Below, piece by piece: positions 1 through 6,918 of a DNA stretch of 64,000 nt (its first letter is position 1; each line of letters starts with the position of its first letter). The notes beneath the pieces were generated by a model. That model ran no database searches and was not told where the DNA came from. It saw only the letters and a list, made by a program, of their open reading frames with translations. This DNA is from a bacterium. Its GTDB lineage: Bacteria; Bacillota; Clostridia; Oscillospirales; Oscillospiraceae. The DNA is taken from the NCBI GenBank assembly GCA_004560375.1, contig SFVC01000010.1, positions 1-64,000 on the forward strand, read 5' to 3'. The translations under genes and the position numbers were made by a program.

Positions 1-189
1 GGCGAACGTCTGAGAAAAAATGCTGTTGAAATGGAGAAAGAAGCAGTTCATCACTTCGCCACAATCAACGACCCAGGAACTGGAGTATTAATGGATAAGA
101 TGGAAGATATGATTCAAATTTATAACCATACCACACAGATTTGCTTTGATAAGGAGAAGATTTACCTGGTATCGGATGAGCCAGCATAG
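1..189 (+). CDS. C-terminal fragment of an unrecognised protein
   Basis: Reading frame 1 is open from the first base of the window to a TAG at 187-189, giving the last 62 residues of a protein whose start lies outside. The product is charged and soluble-looking, with Met-rich stretches (MDKMEDMIQIY) and no motif I can assign. Codons are A/T-rich at third positions (AAA, GAA, ATT, GAT), unlike the GC-rich genes that follow, so it may belong to a mobile or recently acquired segment to the left. Function unknown. Confidence 0.6.
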   Translation, partial: GERLRKNAVEMEKEAVHHFATINDPGTGVLMDKMEDMIQIYNHTTQICFDKEKIYLVSDEPA

Positions 190-300
190 GTCTGAGGACA
201 TATTCCCCACGACCGATAAGGTAGATAGATTTGTTTCTGTGATTTATTTTGCCCTTTTGGCCCATGTGGAGACGGTGTACCTGCTCCACCAGAAAAGGAC

Positions 301-329
301 TTGACGGGCCGCCCTTCTTTTTATAAAAT
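301..329 (+). promoter_or_regulatory. Promoter of the DUF362 gene
   Basis: TTGACG at 301-306 and TAAAAT at 324-329 are separated by 17 bp, about 35 bp before the start codon. The stretch 190-300 upstream contains only an imperfect hairpin (GTGGAG/CTCCAC around 265-292) and no gene I can support. Confidence 0.6.
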
Positions 330-363
330 GTGGGGGAACAAACGAAACACAGGAGGTATTGTT

Positions 364-1227
364 ATGAAGGCCAAGGTATATTTCACCCGTGAGCTCACCC
401 CCGAAGCCCTGCTCCGGCTGTACGACGCCCTGGGCGTCCAGCTGCCGGGCAAGGTGGCGGTCAAGCTCCACTCCGGCGAGCCGGGGAACCAGAACTTCCT
501 CCGCCCCGACTTCTGGAAGCCCATGATCGACAAGGTGGGGGGCACCATCGTGGAGTGCAACACCGCCTATGACGGCGGCCGGAACACCACCGCCGCCCAC
601 TGGGAGACGATGAAGAAGCACGGCTGGTCGGACGCCGCCGCGGTGGACATCCTGGACGAGAAGGAGGACATGGAGCTGGCCGTCCCCGGCGGCAAGGTCA
701 TCCAGAAGAACTTCGTGGGGGCCAACCTGAAGAACTACGACTCCCTGCTGGTGCTCACCCACTTCAAGGGCCACCCCATGGGGGGCTTCGGCGGGTCGCT
801 GAAGAATATCTCCATCGGCCTGGCCTCCTCCCGGGGCAAGCAATATATCCACGGCGCCGGCGACATGGACAAGTTCTGGGACGCGGATCACGACTCCTTC
901 CTGGAGTCCATGGCGGACGCCGCCTGGTCCATCCATGATCACTTCAAGGGCAAGGTGGCCTATCTCAACGTGATGAAGAATATGTCGGTGGACTGCGACT
1001 GCTGCGCCGTGGCCGCCGACCCCAAGATCGGGGATATCGGTATGCTGGCCTCCCTGGATCCGGTGGCGCTGGATCAGGCCTGCCTGGATCTGGTGTACGC
1101 CTCCGATGACCCGGGCAAGGCGGATCTCATTGAGCGCATCGAGTCCCTCAACGGCGTCCACACCGTGGAGGCCGCCGCCGACCTGGGCATCGGCACCCGG
1201 GAGTACGAGCTGGTGACCCTGGACTGA
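364..1227 (+). CDS. DUF362 domain-containing protein
   Basis: A 287-residue protein starting at ATG 364, seven bases after an AGGAGG site; upstream in-frame starts lack a ribosome site. It matches the DUF362 family: an N-terminal VKLHSGE strand around residue 33, and the family core around residues 131-155 with HFKGHPMGGFGGSLKN. Many DUF362 proteins carry a 2x[4Fe-4S] ferredoxin domain; this one has only a short cysteine cluster, D-C-D-C-C at 210-214, so it is the short form, with at most a partial metal site. DUF362 members are thought to be redox or metal-related, but the reaction is unknown. It stands alone, ended by a hairpin shared with mnmA. Confidence 0.85.
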   Translation: MKAKVYFTRELTPEALLRLYDALGVQLPGKVAVKLHSGEPGNQNFLRPDFWKPMIDKVGGTIVECNTAYDGGRNTTAAHWETMKKHGWSDAAAVDILDEKEDMELAVPGGKVIQKNFVGANLKNYDSLLVLTHFKGHPMGGFGGSLKNISIGLASSRGKQYIHGAGDMDKFWDADHDSFLESMADAAWSIHDHFKGKVAYLNVMKNMSVDCDCCAVAADPKIGDIGMLASLDPVALDQACLDLVYASDDPGKADLIERIESLNGVHTVEAAADLGIGTREYELVTLD

Positions 1228-1252
1228 TTGACTTCCACTCAGATGAAAAACA

Positions 1253-1283
1253 GCGGCCCCCGGTGCATTGCGCCGGGGGCCGC
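1253..1283. terminator. Bidirectional terminator, DUF362 gene / mnmA
   Basis: Eleven-bp perfect arms GCGGCCCCCGG (1253-1263) and its complement (1273-1283) with a 9-nt loop, between two convergent stop codons. The flanks are only moderately T-rich. Confidence 0.7.
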
Positions 1284-1291
1284 TTCTTCTG

Positions 1292-2341
1292 TCATTGGAA
1301 AACCTCCGTAATGGTGCCGCCGCCCAGCACTGTGCCGGCGGCGTCGTAAACCACCGCCGCCTGCCCCGGCGTCACCGCCCGCTGGGGCTGTTCAAACTCC
1401 AGCCGCACCCGATCCCCTTCTGGGATCACCGTGGCGGGCTGCTCCCGCTGGCGGTAGCGGGTTTTCACCAGGGCGGCAAAGGGGGCCGACGGCGGGTCGA
1501 TCAGCCAGTTCCAGTCCGCGGCGGCGCAGCCGGTGGAGTACAGCGCCTCCTCCGGCCCCACGGTGACGGTGTTGTCCGCCATGCACTTGGAGCACACGTA
1601 GATCCGCCCGGACGACGACACCCCCACCCCCCGGCGCTGGCCCAGGGTGAGCCCCGCCGCCCCCTTATGGCGGCCCACCACCTTGCCGTCCAGATCCAGA
1701 ATGTCCCCCTCCGGGAAGGTCTGGCCGGTGTACCGCTCCAGGAAGGACAGGTAGTCCCCGTCGGGGATGAAGCAGATGTCCTGGCTGTCCCGTTTGCCGG
1801 CGTTGGCAAAGCCCGCCCGGGCGGCGATCTCCCGGGTCTGGGCCTTGGTGAGCCCGCCCAGGGGAAACAGGGTGCGGCCCAGCAGCGCCCGGGGGATGGG
1901 GTAGAGCACATAGCTCTGATCCCGGGACAGGTCGGCGGCCTTGGTCAGCCGGAAGCCCCCCGCCCCGTCGTCCACAATCCGGGCGTAGTGCCCGGTGGCC
2001 AGATAGCCGCAGTCCAGCTCCCGGGCCTTGGCGTGGAGCAGGCCGAACTTCAGGTAGCGGTTGCAGTCCACGCAGGGGTTGGGGGTCTCCCCCCGCCGGT
2101 AGCCCTCCACGAACCGGCGGATCACCTGCTCCTCAAACTCCCGGCACAGGGGGAGGACGTGGTGGGGAATCCCCATCCGCTCCGCCGCCGCCCGGGCGTC
2201 GTCCAGCGCCTCGGGCGGGGTGCCGTACAGCTCCATGGTGGCCCCCACGCAGTCATAGCCCTGCTCCTTCAGCAGGCAAACCGCCGCGCTGGAGTCCACC
2301 CCGCCGCTCATGGCCACCAGAACCCGCTTCCCGTTGTCCAT
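1292..2341 (-). CDS. mnmA: tRNA-specific 2-thiouridylase MnmA
   Basis: A 349-residue enzyme that thiolates U34 of Lys, Glu and Gln tRNAs using ATP and sulfur from a cysteine desulfurase relay. The PP-loop SGGVDS is at residues 12-17, the first catalytic cysteine is in NPCVDCN (C90) and the second in SQDICF (C190), and the TLGQRRG motif is at about 232-238; all are present, so it should be active. The start at 2341 is chosen because AAGGGGGG precedes it and the PP-loop then sits at the usual distance. Length is typical. It has its own consensus promoter in the gap to the upstream ABC permease. Confidence 0.97.
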   Translation of the reverse strand: MDNGKRVLVAMSGGVDSSAAVCLLKEQGYDCVGATMELYGTPPEALDDARAAAERMGIPHHVLPLCREFEEQVIRRFVEGYRRGETPNPCVDCNRYLKFGLLHAKARELDCGYLATGHYARIVDDGAGGFRLTKAADLSRDQSYVLYPIPRALLGRTLFPLGGLTKAQTREIAARAGFANAGKRDSQDICFIPDGDYLSFLERYTGQTFPEGDILDLDGKVVGRHKGAAGLTLGQRRGVGVSSSGRIYVCSKCMADNTVTVGPEEALYSTGCAAADWNWLIDPPSAPFAALVKTRYRQREQPATVIPEGDRVRLEFEQPQRAVTPGQAAVVYDAAGTVLGGGTITEVFQ

Positions 2342-2384
2342 TGCCAGCCCCCCTTTTTTGTTAGAACCTGTATTCACAGGGAAA

Positions 2385-2413
2385 ATTATAGGGCCCGGGG
2401 CCGTCCCTGTCAA
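2385..2413 (-). promoter_or_regulatory. Consensus promoter of mnmA
   Basis: On the minus strand TTGACA (2408-2413), 17 bp, TATAAT (2385-2390), both perfect. An inverted repeat GGCCCGGGGC / GCCCCGGGCC (2392-2401 and 2420-2429) spans the -35 box and could also end transcripts coming from the ABC genes, so terminator and promoter overlap. Confidence 0.8.
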
Positions 2414-2437
2414 GGGAGCGCCCCGGGCCGGGTATTC

Positions 2438-4030
2438 TTACAGCGCCCGCAGCATGGCGGGGCCCTTTTTCGCCAGAATCAGGGCGCACGCCGCCGCGAA
2501 CGCCGCCAGCAGCACCAGCGGCAGGGCCAGCGCCGCCGCCGGGGCGATGAGGCCGCCCAGCCAGTACAGCAGGGCGCACACCCCCAGCACCGCCATGGGC
2601 ACGAACATCCCCAGGGTGACGGCCAGGGACTGCTTCACCACCACCGTCTCGTTCACCGCGTCCAGCTTGGGGAAGGTCAGGCCCATAAGCACCCCGAATG
2701 CGGCGTGGATCACGCTGAACAGGAGGGCGGCCAGCAGCATCACCGCCCCCTCCCCGACGGACAGCCGCAGGGCAATGGTGAGGAGCACCCCGGCGATGAC
2801 GGTGCAGGGCACGGTGAGCAGCAGCTCAAAGCCGGTCTTGATCCACAGCAGGGGCTGCTCCCCCACCGGGGCCTCCCGGAGGATCCACAGGTACTTGCCC
2901 TCCAGGCTGATGGACGGCGCGGCGATGACACAGGTGCACAGGCAGAAGCCCATCACCACCGCCGCGATGGGCATGACAGGCAGCGCGCCTCCCGCCATGG
3001 TGAGAAACTCGTCCAGCTTTCCCTGCATCACGATGGCCGCCACCCCCATGCCCACCAGCATGATGAGGCCGATGCCGGCGTTCCACAGGTACATGGGGGT
3101 GCCGAAGAACCGGCGGGCCTCTTTCATCAGCAGGGCCTTTTTCTGGCCGGAGGCGGCCTGGGCGGACAGCTTGTAGTCATTCCGGGCCGAGCGGGCGGCG
3201 AAGGCGGTGACCGCCTGCCGGTACACCTCGCCCAGGCCGAACACCACCAGGGCAAAGGGAATGATACAGCAGGCCGTAAAGGCCAGCAGCCTGCCCCAGT
3301 CCCCCAGGATGCCGTCCGCCATCCACAGCATGGGGGCGGCCCAGGACAGGGACTCCTTCACGCCGGCGGCGTTTTCCGCCAGACCCTGGATCATGCCGTT
3401 GAGGTTGAAGGCGAACCAGAACACCGCCGCCATGTAGACGCCCATGATGATGTTCTGCCCCAGCGCCCCGCGGGTGACCCGGGCGGACAAAAAGGCCACC
3501 AGCGCCCCCAGCAGCACGGACAGCGCCGTGTCCAGCAGGGGCAGGGCCACCACCGCGATGAGCAGCCGCACCCAGAACAGCAGGCTGTGGCCCACCCCGC
3601 TCTGGGTCATAAAGGCGCACACCGCTCCAGCGGGGGCCAGCACAAACAGGGAGAACAGCAGGTTCTCCAGATAGATGGCCGCCACCCGGCTGGCCATCAG
3701 CGCGGTGGTGGACACGGGCATACTCAGCAGCAGGTCGTTGTCCCAGCCGCCGAACACCACGCCCTTTACGGCGAAGGCGGTGAACAGCAGCCCGCCCACC
3801 AGCGCCCCCATGCCCATGAAGATGAACACCAGCACCTCCATATGGATGGGGGCCAGCACCTGCATCAGCATGGAGCTGTACAGCCCGGACAGATAAAGCC
3901 CCAAAAAGGCGATGAGCAGAATGGCCCCCGCGCCGGTGGCCGCCTTCTTCCGGCTTTTCCCCCGGGAGTTGGTGGAGGACAGCAGCATGGACTTGACGCT
4001 CACCTTCAGCAGGGCGAAGAACTTTTTCAT
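2438..4030 (-). CDS. ABC transporter permease (multi-span)
   Basis: A 530-residue integral membrane protein starting at ATG 4030, which overlaps the stop of the ATPase gene as ATGA, so the two are translationally coupled. It begins with a short basic cytoplasmic stretch (K/R-rich, residues 20-30), followed by about ten or more hydrophobic segments in two blocks. The order ATPase then large permease and the size fit ABC-2-type exporters of the poorly characterised Firmicutes type. Substrate unknown. The genes follow a membrane-anchored MerR regulator, which suggests export of a compound sensed at the membrane; this is inference. Confidence 0.8.
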   Translation of the reverse strand: MKKFFALLKVSVKSMLLSSTNSRGKSRKKAATGAGAILLIAFLGLYLSGLYSSMLMQVLAPIHMEVLVFIFMGMGALVGGLLFTAFAVKGVVFGGWDNDLLLSMPVSTTALMASRVAAIYLENLLFSLFVLAPAGAVCAFMTQSGVGHSLLFWVRLLIAVVALPLLDTALSVLLGALVAFLSARVTRGALGQNIIMGVYMAAVFWFAFNLNGMIQGLAENAAGVKESLSWAAPMLWMADGILGDWGRLLAFTACCIIPFALVVFGLGEVYRQAVTAFAARSARNDYKLSAQAASGQKKALLMKEARRFFGTPMYLWNAGIGLIMLVGMGVAAIVMQGKLDEFLTMAGGALPVMPIAAVVMGFCLCTCVIAAPSISLEGKYLWILREAPVGEQPLLWIKTGFELLLTVPCTVIAGVLLTIALRLSVGEGAVMLLAALLFSVIHAAFGVLMGLTFPKLDAVNETVVVKQSLAVTLGMFVPMAVLGVCALLYWLGGLIAPAAALALPLVLLAAFAAACALILAKKGPAMLRAL

Positions 4031-4740
4031 TTCTCTCCCTCCAGCTCCAGGAACACGTCCTCCAGGGAGGAGTCGCCCACCAGATCCTCGGTGGGGCCGC
4101 ACTTCACCAGCCGCCCGTCCTTGATGATGGCGATCTGGTGGCACAGCTTCTCCGCCACCTCCAGCACGTGGGTGGAGAAGAACACCGCCGAGCCGTTCTG
4201 GCACAGCTCCGCCAAGTACCCCTTCATCAGGTGGGAGGCGGAGGGATCCAGACCCACGAAGGGCTCGTCCAAAATCAGCAGCTTGGGGCGGCGGATAAAG
4301 GCGGAGATCAGCGCCAGCTTCTGCCGCATTCCGTGGGAGTAGCTGCCGATGGGGGAGCCCAGGTTCCCCGTCAGCTCAAAGGCGTCCCCGTACTTGGCGA
4401 TGTCCTTCGTCCGCTGCTCCGCCGGCAGGTCGTACAGGTCGGCGATGAAGTTCAGATAGTCGATGCCCTTCATGAACTCGTACAGATCCGGGTTGTCGGG
4501 CAGGAAGGCGGTGACCCGCTTGGCCCCCACCGGATCCTTCTTGATATCGTGTCCGTCGATGGTGATGACGCCCTCGGTGAAGTCCATCACCCCGGCCACC
4601 GCCCGCAGGGTGGTGGTTTTACCCGCCCCGTTGTGGCCGATGAAGCCGTAGATCTCGCCGGGGCGCACGTGGAGGGACAGGTCGTCCACCGCCTTTTTGC
4701 CGCCGGGGTAGGTCTTGGAATAGTGTTCGATGCGAAGCAT
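4027..4740 (-). CDS. ABC transporter ATP-binding protein
   Basis: A 237-residue nucleotide-binding subunit. Walker A GHNGAGKTT is at residues 35-43, the signature is a degenerate SHGMRQ rather than LSGGQ, and Walker B is LLILDEP. This pattern is typical of ATPases paired with ABC-2-type permeases. The start at 4740 follows an AGAAGG site; the open frame upstream runs into the REP-like element and is not coding. It powers the permease whose start codon overlaps its stop. Transcription probably comes from the merR promoter through ybjQ, unless a promoter is hidden in the REP-like element. Confidence 0.93.
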   Translation of the reverse strand: MLRIEHYSKTYPGGKKAVDDLSLHVRPGEIYGFIGHNGAGKTTTLRAVAGVMDFTEGVITIDGHDIKKDPVGAKRVTAFLPDNPDLYEFMKGIDYLNFIADLYDLPAEQRTKDIAKYGDAFELTGNLGSPIGSYSHGMRQKLALISAFIRRPKLLILDEPFVGLDPSASHLMKGYLAELCQNGSAVFFSTHVLEVAEKLCHQIAIIKDGRLVKCGPTEDLVGDSSLEDVFLELEGEK

Positions 4741-4778
4741 AAAAGAACCTTCTTTCTGAAAACAAACGGTTTGTGCTA

Positions 4779-4855
4779 TGTAGGGGAGGGGCTTGCCCCT
4801 CCCGGGGAAAGGGTTTTGACCCTTCAAAGCGGGAGGGGCAAGCCCCTCCCCTACA
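4779..4855. repeat. REP-like paired-hairpin repeat, copy 1
   Basis: Two head-to-head halves, TAGGGGAGGGG... (4781-4803) and its inverted copy (4831-4853), separated by 27 bp. Each half is itself a near-perfect hairpin, GGGAGGGGC-TT-GCCCCTCCC. Matching copies occur at 32290-32365 and 45576-45648, always in non-coding DNA, as for bacterial REP/BIME elements. It sits between ybjQ-like and the ABC ATPase gene. Confidence 0.85.
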
Positions 4856-4963
4856 TGGTCGTGCGGTGGTTCTCGTCTTCGACTCGGTCGGCGATGGACG
4901 AGCGCCGCCGGCGCTCATTGCCCCTTTCCCTACAGATATTCAAAGGTTACAGCGGGTCAAAGG

Positions 4964-5275
4964 TCACTTGTATTTCACCGCCGTGCCGTACACCGTGATC
5001 TCCGCCGCCCCCTGCATGATGGACGCGGAGGCGTAGCGGATGTTCAGCACCGCATCCGCGCCCAGGGCCTCCGCCTCGTCCACCATCCGCTTGGTGGCCA
5101 GCTGCCGGGCCTCGGTGAGCATGGCGGTGTACGCCTCGATCTCGCCACCCACAAAGGTTTTCATCCCCGCCATAAAGTCCTTGCCAAAGCTCTTGCACTG
5201 CACCACTGAGCCCTTCACGATGCCCAGCGGCTCGATCTCCCGTCCGGGAATGTGATCAATATTGAGAAGCAGCAT
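4964..5275 (-). CDS. YbjQ family (UPF0145) protein
   Basis: A 103-residue protein of the YbjQ/UPF0145 family, sometimes called heavy-metal-binding domain. Visible family traits are the GIVKGSVVQ strand near residues 18-26, the long helix with EARQLATKRMVDEAEALGAD at 55-74, and the beta-rich end ITVYGTAVK. Such proteins form pentameric or decameric rings; a metal role is suggested for the family but not proven. Its start overlaps the 3' end of merR by 20 bp, so it is in the same transcript. Being next to a membrane MerR gene and an ABC exporter makes a stress or metal link plausible, not shown. Confidence 0.88.
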   Translation of the reverse strand: MLLLNIDHIPGREIEPLGIVKGSVVQCKSFGKDFMAGMKTFVGGEIEAYTAMLTEARQLATKRMVDEAEALGADAVLNIRYASASIMQGAAEITVYGTAVKYK

Positions 5276-5906
5276 CTTCTTCCCCTCCCTTGATCTGCTT
5301 GATGCGCTGGTACAGCGCCGCCAGCACGCCGATGATGATCACCACCGGCACCGCCGCGATGGCGATGACCACCCCGATGGGGGGCGCGTCCGCCGGATCC
5401 ACGGTGAAGCCCCACACGATCAGGGCGATCACCGCCGCCATCATGGCCAGCACCACCACCGCCGCCCCCACGGGGCTGACGTACCGGGTGAGCTTATCCT
5501 GTTTTCCCACGTTCATAAACTTTGTCCCCTCCTGTTCCTGCCGCTCCATGCTCTCCAGCACCCCGTCGGCGTCCAGGCTGTCCAGCTGGCGGCCGCTGTC
5601 CCGGATCTGGGCGCACACGCCCTGGGCCGCCTCCAGGTTGGCCTGGCGGCGCTCCAGCTGGATGATGTGCCGGCCCATGGCGTCCTCCAGGGTCAGCGTC
5701 CCGGCCTTGAGGAGGCGGATCTCCTCGATGGGTACGTCCAGCATCCGCAGCAGTTTGATTTTTTTCAGCCACGCCACGTCGGCGTCGCTGTAGTCCCGGT
5801 AGCCGTTGTCGTGATTGCGACCGGGGGTGAGCAGCCCTTCCTTTTCGTAGAAGCGGATGTTGCCCTTGGTGATCCCCACCAGCTGCTCCACCTGATTGAT
5901 CTTCAT
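5256..5906 (-). CDS. Membrane-anchored MerR family regulator
   Basis: A 216-residue regulator. Residues 1-70 are a MerR winged helix (KINQVEQLVGITKGNIRFYEKEGLL), followed by the family dimerisation helix to about residue 115. The rest is unusual: two hydrophobic stretches around residues 146-163 (VVVLAMMAAVIALIVWG) and 176-197 (IGVVIAIAAVPVVIIIGVL), so the protein should be held in the membrane by its C-terminus. The start at 5906 follows GGAGGAACGCAG. Its promoter has the 19-bp spacer that MerR proteins untwist, with a dyad inside it, which predicts autoregulation of merR, ybjQ and probably the ABC genes. Confidence 0.9.
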   Translation of the reverse strand: MKINQVEQLVGITKGNIRFYEKEGLLTPGRNHDNGYRDYSDADVAWLKKIKLLRMLDVPIEEIRLLKAGTLTLEDAMGRHIIQLERRQANLEAAQGVCAQIRDSGRQLDSLDADGVLESMERQEQEGTKFMNVGKQDKLTRYVSPVGAAVVVLAMMAAVIALIVWGFTVDPADAPPIGVVIAIAAVPVVIIIGVLAALYQRIKQIKGGEEDAASQY

Positions 5907-5930
5907 CTGCGTTCCTCCCTCCATGGACGT

Positions 5931-5961
5931 ATCCTACACCTTCCACAGGGTGAAAGGTCAA
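5931..5961 (-). promoter_or_regulatory. MerR-type promoter with 19-bp spacer and dyad
   Basis: Minus strand: TTGACC at 5956-5961 and TAGGAT at 5931-5936 with a 19-bp spacer. The dyad ACCTTCCAC-AGG-GTGAAAGGT (5938-5958) fills the spacer, with 8 of 9 paired positions. This geometry is diagnostic for MerR-controlled promoters. Confidence 0.88.
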
Positions 5962-5981
5962 GAGGCTTCCCAAAATTTTTT

Positions 5982-6006
5982 CCACCTTCCACCGGGTGGA
6001 AGGTGG
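5982..6006. promoter_or_regulatory. Second copy of the MerR dyad
   Basis: A perfect 25-bp dyad with 12-bp arms (CCACCTTCCACC at 5982-5993 and its complement at 5995-6006). Its core ACCTTCCAC...GTGGAAGGT is the same as the dyad in the merR promoter 24 bp away. It has no -35/-10 boxes of its own, so it could be an extra regulator site or the terminator hairpin of the GerMN gene; no T-run follows on the minus strand. Confidence 0.6.
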
Positions 6007-6033
6007 GGACGGCCCCCCGATGGGGAGCGGACG

Positions 6034-6918
6034 TTACCCCGCCGACAGCGGCCCCGACAGATCCAGCCCGCCGTAGGCCGTCAGCGCGCTGCCCTCCACC
6101 AGCAGCCGCACCTGCTCCACCTTGTCCAGGCTGCACAGCGTCTCCACGATGGACGAGATCACCAGCTCCTGTTCCCCGGCGTCCTCCGGCGGGGCGGCCA
6201 GCAGGGCGGCGGACAGGTCGGCGTAGCACACCCCGTCGTCCACCCAGGCCGCCCGCACCGTCAGATCCGGGGGCAGCAGGGCGGACAGCCCCTCGTCCTC
6301 CGGCCCGGCGATGAGCGCCTCCAGCACCGCCTTGGCCGGGGCCTCCTCCTCGGTGAGCCGGAACACCCGCAGCTCATAGCCCAGGGTGCGCCCGTCCGCC
6401 CGGCGGAAGTAGAGGGCGGCGGTCACGTCCACCGGCTCCTCCTCCGCGCCGGAGAAGATGGCGTCCCCCGTCCGGAGCAGGCGGCCGCCGTCCCCCTCCC
6501 CGGCGGACAGACGCACTCCGTCCACCCCGGGCAGCTGGCACAGGGTCAGGGCCACGCAGTAGTCCGCCAGCGTCCGGTCGATGCCCGCCAGGGCGGCGTA
6601 CTCCTCCGACAGCTCCACCTGGGCCGTCCGGTTTTCCACCGCCCAGCGAACCGCCCGGGTGCCCTCCGGTATGACCCGGATCAGTCCGCTGTCCTGGGGC
6701 GGCCCCGCCAGCAGCGCCGCCAGCAGGGCAGACACGCTCTCCTCCCCGCCGTAGGGGCAGGAGGACAGCGCCGCCGACACCTCCCGGCTCTGCTCCGCCG
6801 CCGGGACGGCGAACCACAGGCGCAGGCCGTCCTCCTCCTGCCCGCCCTGGGCGAGGCAGGCCGTGGCCAGCGCCAGCAGCAGCGCCGCCGCCAGCAGCGC
6901 CCCCATCCGTTTTCTCAT
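6034..6918 (-). CDS. GerMN domain lipoprotein
   Basis: A 294-residue predicted exported protein. The N-terminus is a signal with a possible lipobox (LATAC, cysteine at residue 21). Two copies of the GerMN fold can be seen: about residues 60-165 (ending LPGVDGVRLS) and about 185-280 (ending VEQVRLLVEG). GerMN domains occur in spore germination GerM and in LpqB, the lipoprotein that follows MtrA-MtrB in actinobacteria. The start ATG at 6918 overlaps the kinase stop (ATGA), so it is coupled to the two-component system, suggesting that it tunes the kinase from outside the membrane. That role is inference. Confidence 0.85.
   Translation of the reverse strand: MRKRMGALLAAALLLALATACLAQGGQEEDGLRLWFAVPAAEQSREVSAALSSCPYGGEESVSALLAALLAGPPQDSGLIRVIPEGTRAVRWAVENRTAQVELSEEYAALAGIDRTLADYCVALTLCQLPGVDGVRLSAGEGDGGRLLRTGDAIFSGAEEEPVDVTAALYFRRADGRTLGYELRVFRLTEEEAPAKAVLEALIAGPEDEGLSALLPPDLTVRAAWVDDGVCYADLSAALLAAPPEDAGEQELVISSIVETLCSLDKVEQVRLLVEGSALTAYGGLDLSGPLSAG

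Noticed and set aside
1268..4342. A 1,024-codon open frame on the plus strand
   Set aside because: It lies antisense to mnmA and the ABC genes, is Gly/His/Gln/Arg-rich low-complexity and exists only because the opposite strand is GC-rich at third positions.
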